Positions 4,939 to 7,418 of a stretch of DNA of 7,418 nucleotides are shown here, in pieces. The DNA lies in the NCBI GenBank assembly GCA_947165805.1, contig CAMVBT010000123.1, positions 1-7,418 of the forward strand, given 5' to 3'. The DNA is from an uncultured Clostridia bacterium (GTDB lineage Bacteria > Bacillota > Clostridia > Oscillospirales > Ruminococcaceae). The notes beneath the pieces were generated by a model. It worked only from the letters and a program-made list of their open reading frames with translations. It searched no databases and had not been told where the DNA came from. A program made the translations under genes and the position numbers. Numbering within the stretch: the stretch's first letter is position 1; every line of letters starts with the position of its first letter.

Positions 4939-6381
4939 ATGGCTGACAACAAGAAAGCAGTAAACGCGATAACCAATATGGACGAGGATTTCGCGCAGTG
5001 GTACACCGACATAGTCAAGAAGGCTGAGCTCATCGAGTACACGAGCGTAAAGGGCTGCATGGCGATAAGACCCTACGGCTACGCTATCTGGGAGAATATC
5101 CAGCGCATACTCGACGGTATGTTCAAGGAGACAGGGCATGAGAACGTATGTATGCCGATGTTCATTCCCGAGAGCCTGCTCGAAAAGGAGAAGGATCACG
5201 TCGAGGGCTTCGCGCCCGAGTGCGCGTGGGTAACTCTGGGCGGCAGTGAGAAGCTCGAGGAGAAGCTCTGCGTGCGTCCGACATCGGAGACGCTGTTCTG
5301 TGAGCATTACAATCATATAGTCCATTCCTACCGCGACCTGCCCAAGCTGTACAATCAGTGGGTGAACGTGGTGCGCTGGGAAAAGACGACAAGACCGTTC
5401 CTGCGTTCGAGAGAATTCCTGTGGCAGGAGGGTCATACCATACACGCGACCGCCGAGGAGGCGATCGAGGAGACCGAGCGTATGCTTAATGTCTATGCGA
5501 CATTCTGTGAGGAATCGCTCGCGATACCGGTAATAAAGGGCAGAAAGACCGACAGCGACAAGTTCGCGGGCGCAGTGGCGACCTACGCCATAGAAGCGCT
5601 CATGCACGACGGCAAGGCTCTTCAGGCCGGCACGTCCCACTACTTCGGCGACGGCTTCGCAAAGGCGTTCGATATCCAGTACGCAAACAAGGACAATCAG
5701 CTGACATATCCGCACCAGACGAGCTGGGGCGTTACGACAAGACTTATCGGCGCGATCATAATGACGCACGGCGACGACAGCGGACTTGCTCTGCCGCCGG
5801 CTGTGGCTCCGATACAGGCTGTCATCATACCGGTGGCGCAGCATAAGGAGGGCGTGCTCGAAAAGGCGGGCGAGCTCCTCGACAGGCTGAAAAAGGCGGG
5901 TCTGCGCGCAAAGCTCGATGACAGCGAGAACTCCCCCGGCTGGAAGTTCGCCGAGTACGAGATGAAGGGCGTTCCGCTCCGCATCGAGATCGGCCCCAAG
6001 GATATAGAGAACGGCCAGTGCGTAATGGTCACACGCCACAACGGCGAAAAGAGCTTCGTGAAGCTCGAAGACCTCGAGACCGCGGCAGCGGAGAAGCTGA
6101 AAGCGGTACACGACGGGCTTTATCAAAAGGCTCTCGAGAACCGCGAAAGACGCACATATTCCTGCACGACCCTCGATGAGATCACAAAGGCGCTCGCCGA
6201 AAACGGCGACGGCTTCGTAAAGGCGATGTGGTGCGGCGAGGAGGCCTGCGAGGACGAGGTAAAGGAAAAGACCGGCGTGGGCTCGCGCTGCATACCCTTT
6301 GAGCAGGAGCACATCTCCGACGTCTGCGTATGCTGCGGCAAGCCCGCAAAGCACCTCGTTTACTGGGGCAAGGCATATTGA
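4939..6381 (+). CDS. proS: prolyl-tRNA synthetase, eukaryote/archaeon-like (type 3)
   Basis: This 480-residue class II aminoacyl-tRNA synthetase charges tRNA-Pro with proline in the cytoplasm. The catalytic core runs from about 15 to 290. [14 protein letters not shown] (111-124) is the ProRS proline/ATP-site block, motif 2 lies in [23 protein letters not shown] (145-167), and [18 protein letters not shown] (231-248) is typical of the family. An anticodon-binding domain follows at about 291-395. The C-terminal zinc-binding-like domain has C432, C437, C463 and C466 and ends in YWGKAY, the usual C-terminal tyrosine of this type. It lacks the editing insertion of E. coli-type ProRS. The frame is open to 4840, but ATG 4939 is chosen for its family-typical start, a GGAG nine bases upstream and the promoter at 4871-4899. 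The segment LPPAVAPIQ has alanine (A288) where relatives, as I recall, often carry a basic residue. Confidence 0.95.
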   Translation: MADNKKAVNAITNMDEDFAQWYTDIVKKAELIEYTSVKGCMAIRPYGYAIWENIQRILDGMFKETGHENVCMPMFIPESLLEKEKDHVEGFAPECAWVTLGGSEKLEEKLCVRPTSETLFCEHYNHIVHSYRDLPKLYNQWVNVVRWEKTTRPFLRSREFLWQEGHTIHATAEEAIEETERMLNVYATFCEESLAIPVIKGRKTDSDKFAGAVATYAIEALMHDGKALQAGTSHYFGDGFAKAFDIQYANKDNQLTYPHQTSWGVTTRLIGAIIMTHGDDSGLALPPAVAPIQAVIIPVAQHKEGVLEKAGELLDRLKKAGLRAKLDDSENSPGWKFAEYEMKGVPLRIEIGPKDIENGQCVMVTRHNGEKSFVKLEDLETAAAEKLKAVHDGLYQKALENRERRTYSCTTLDEITKALAENGDGFVKAMWCGEEACEDEVKEKTGVGSRCIPFEQEHISDVCVCCGKPAKHLVYWGKAY

Positions 6382-6392
6382 TCCCCCGCTGG

Positions 6393-6427
6393 ACAGAGAT
6401 ATTTCAGAAAGGTCATCACAGAGATAT
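6393..6427 (+). repeat. ACAGAGATAT direct repeat at the sortase start
   Basis: The ten bases ACAGAGATAT occur at 6393-6402 and 6418-6427, 25 bases apart. The second copy runs into the ATG of the sortase gene. Between them lies the only purine-rich candidate ribosome binding site (AAAGG, 6408-6412), 13 bases before the ATG, which is longer than ideal. The repeat may be chance or a small duplication that displaced the binding site. Confidence 0.5.
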
Positions 6428-7418
6428 GAGAAAAACACGCTATATGATAGCAGCTGCGCTGCTTGCGGCAGTAATGGTGCTTTCGGGCTGTCAGGAAGCA
6501 AAGGTCGTCGAGAACGGCGGCGTAGAGACCCCCGGAGAGACCGAGGCTGTCACCTCGGAGACTGAGGAGACCACCACCGAGGCGACTACCGCCGAAACTA
6601 CCACTACCACGACCAAGGCGACTACCACTACCACAACGACTACTACGGCAGCCTCGACAACGGAAGACGAGGACCTTCCCGCTGTAACGACGGCATCCGG
6701 CAGCGAGACTCCCGTTGCCGTGACGGCGGCGACCGCCGCGCAGAGCCCCTCCGGTACTTCTTCGGGAACGGCGCACACACCGGCGGCTCCGGCATCCACC
6801 ACGGCTCCGCAGACCGCGGCACAGACCTACGCGACCACTCTCGCTCATGTGTCCGGTTACCGCTACGGCAGCACAAAGTACGAGATCAAGCACGATTTCG
6901 ACTATATGAGAGACCTGAACACCGACTTCGTCGGCTGGCTCAAGGTCGATGACACCCCGATAGACCTGCCCATTCTTCAGGCCTCGGACAACAAGTTCTA
7001 CCTCGAGCATGATTTCTGGGGCAACTACGACTACACCAAGGTCGGCTGCTCGTTCGCGGACTGCCATGTCCCGATCACGGAAACATCGCGCCCCGACAAT
7101 ATCGTTATCTACGGCCACAACATCAGGACCGGCGCGGGTCTTGCGAAGCTCACGAACTACTACCCGGCGAGATACGGCAGCCTCAATTTTTACATAACCC
7201 ACCCGCTCATCTCGTTCGAGTGCCTCGACGGCGGCAAGAGCCAGTATGTGGTATTCGCGGGAATGTTCGTTAATACCCAGACAAAGCACGGCGATGTGTT
7301 CAACTACTATCAGATACGCGAGTTCACGTCCGAGAGCCTGTTCTACAGATACTTCGAGGCCGTGTTCGACAGAAGCGTGTTCTATAACCCCGATCTTGAC
7401 ATCAAGTACGGTGATAAG
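6426..7418 (+). CDS. lipoprotein class B sortase with Thr-rich linker, 3' end beyond window
   Basis: The open frame runs 331 codons to the window edge. Residues 1-22 are a lipoprotein signal: basic MRKTR, a hydrophobic stretch, then lipobox LSGC with C22 as the lipidation site. Residues 35-140 are a Thr/Ala/Glu/Pro-rich linker with runs of six and nine threonines. The sortase domain starts at about 155 with DYMRDLNTDFVGWLKVDDTPIDLPILQ. IVIYGHN holds the catalytic H231; YGHN rather than the AGHR of other classes marks class B. The catalytic Cys (TLSTC-type motif) and Arg should lie just past the window. Class B sortases attach proteins, often pili or haem-uptake proteins, to the cell wall. Membrane anchoring by lipid instead of the usual N-terminal helix is the odd point. 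The gene follows proS by 44 bases with no visible promoter or terminator between. Confidence 0.88.
   Translation, partial: MRKTRYMIAAALLAAVMVLSGCQEAKVVENGGVETPGETEAVTSETEETTTEATTAETTTTTTKATTTTTTTTTAASTTEDEDLPAVTTASGSETPVAVTAATAAQSPSGTSSGTAHTPAAPASTTAPQTAAQTYATTLAHVSGYRYGSTKYEIKHDFDYMRDLNTDFVGWLKVDDTPIDLPILQASDNKFYLEHDFWGNYDYTKVGCSFADCHVPITETSRPDNIVIYGHNIRTGAGLAKLTNYYPARYGSLNFYITHPLISFECLDGGKSQYVVFAGMFVNTQTKHGDVFNYYQIREFTSESLFYRYFEAVFDRSVFYNPDLDIKYGDK
6567..6648 (+). repeat. threonine-codon low-complexity tract in the sortase linker
   Basis: Within the linker, ACN codons dominate: runs of three, six and nine threonines are separated by EATTAE and KA. The bases AGGCGACTACC recur at 6580-6590 and 6616-6626, 36 bases apart, suggesting growth by local duplication. 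Mixed use of ACC, ACT, ACG and ACA shows that selection keeps the residue rather than the exact repeat. Thr-rich linkers of this type are common in secreted Ruminococcus proteins and may be glycosylated. Confidence 0.7.

Noticed and set aside
6378..6405. possible promoter TTGATC ... TATTTC before the sortase gene
   Set aside because: The -10 box matches only three of six consensus positions and the -35 box overlaps the proS stop. Too weak to call.
4891..6501. 536-codon open frame on the minus strand antisense to proS
   Set aside because: It covers the well-conserved proS gene almost exactly and has no ribosome binding site or family resemblance. It arises from GC-rich codon use on the opposite strand.
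6360..7289. 309-codon minus-strand open frame opposite the sortase gene
   Set aside because: Its Gly/Arg/Ser-rich low-complexity part mirrors the Thr linker codons, and the plus-strand sortase motifs are unambiguous.

Overview
The window reads as chromosomal core DNA from a GC-rich member of the Clostridia, most likely the Ruminococcus/Oscillospiraceae group. That is an inference from several signs: strong AGGAGG ribosome binding sites, consensus sigma-A type promoters, frequent AGA and ATA codons, a eukaryote/archaeon-like prolyl-tRNA synthetase, a rpsF-ssb-rpsR operon, and a class B sortase with a long threonine-rich linker. There are no rRNA or tRNA genes, no CRISPR array, and no recognisable mobile element. 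No stretch longer than 300 bases lacks a gene; the largest gap is 2046-2324, which holds divergent promoters and an mRNA leader.

Layout. Positions 55-2045 on the minus strand hold a compact three-gene operon, read right to left: a single-pass membrane protein of unknown function (1248-2045), a five-pass membrane protein of unknown function (712-1251, ATGA overlap), and a HAD-family phosphatase (55-699). An imperfect 29-bp duplication spans the stop codon of the phosphatase gene. At 2046-2324, back-to-back promoters drive this operon leftward and the ribosomal operon rightward. The rpsF transcript begins with a structured leader that may mediate S6:S18 feedback. Positions 2325-3433 on the plus strand are rpsF, ssb and rpsR, closed by a strong intrinsic terminator (3445-3479) that probably also stops the converging genes.

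Positions 3480-4783 on the minus strand carry a tcdA-like E1-type enzyme for cyclic t6A in tRNA, followed by a coupled gene of unknown function (ATGA overlap). A second divergent promoter pair lies in 4784-4938. On the plus strand, proS (4939-6381) is followed after 44 bases by the start of a predicted lipid-anchored class B sortase (6426 onward), which is cut by the window end before its catalytic cysteine.

Most of the window is translation and replication housekeeping (S6, S18, SSB, tRNA modification, ProRS). The least explained parts are the two membrane proteins, the tcdA-coupled gene, the lipoprotein sortase and the leader and repeat elements. I found no clear new multi-gene system; the findings list the best candidates for a second look.
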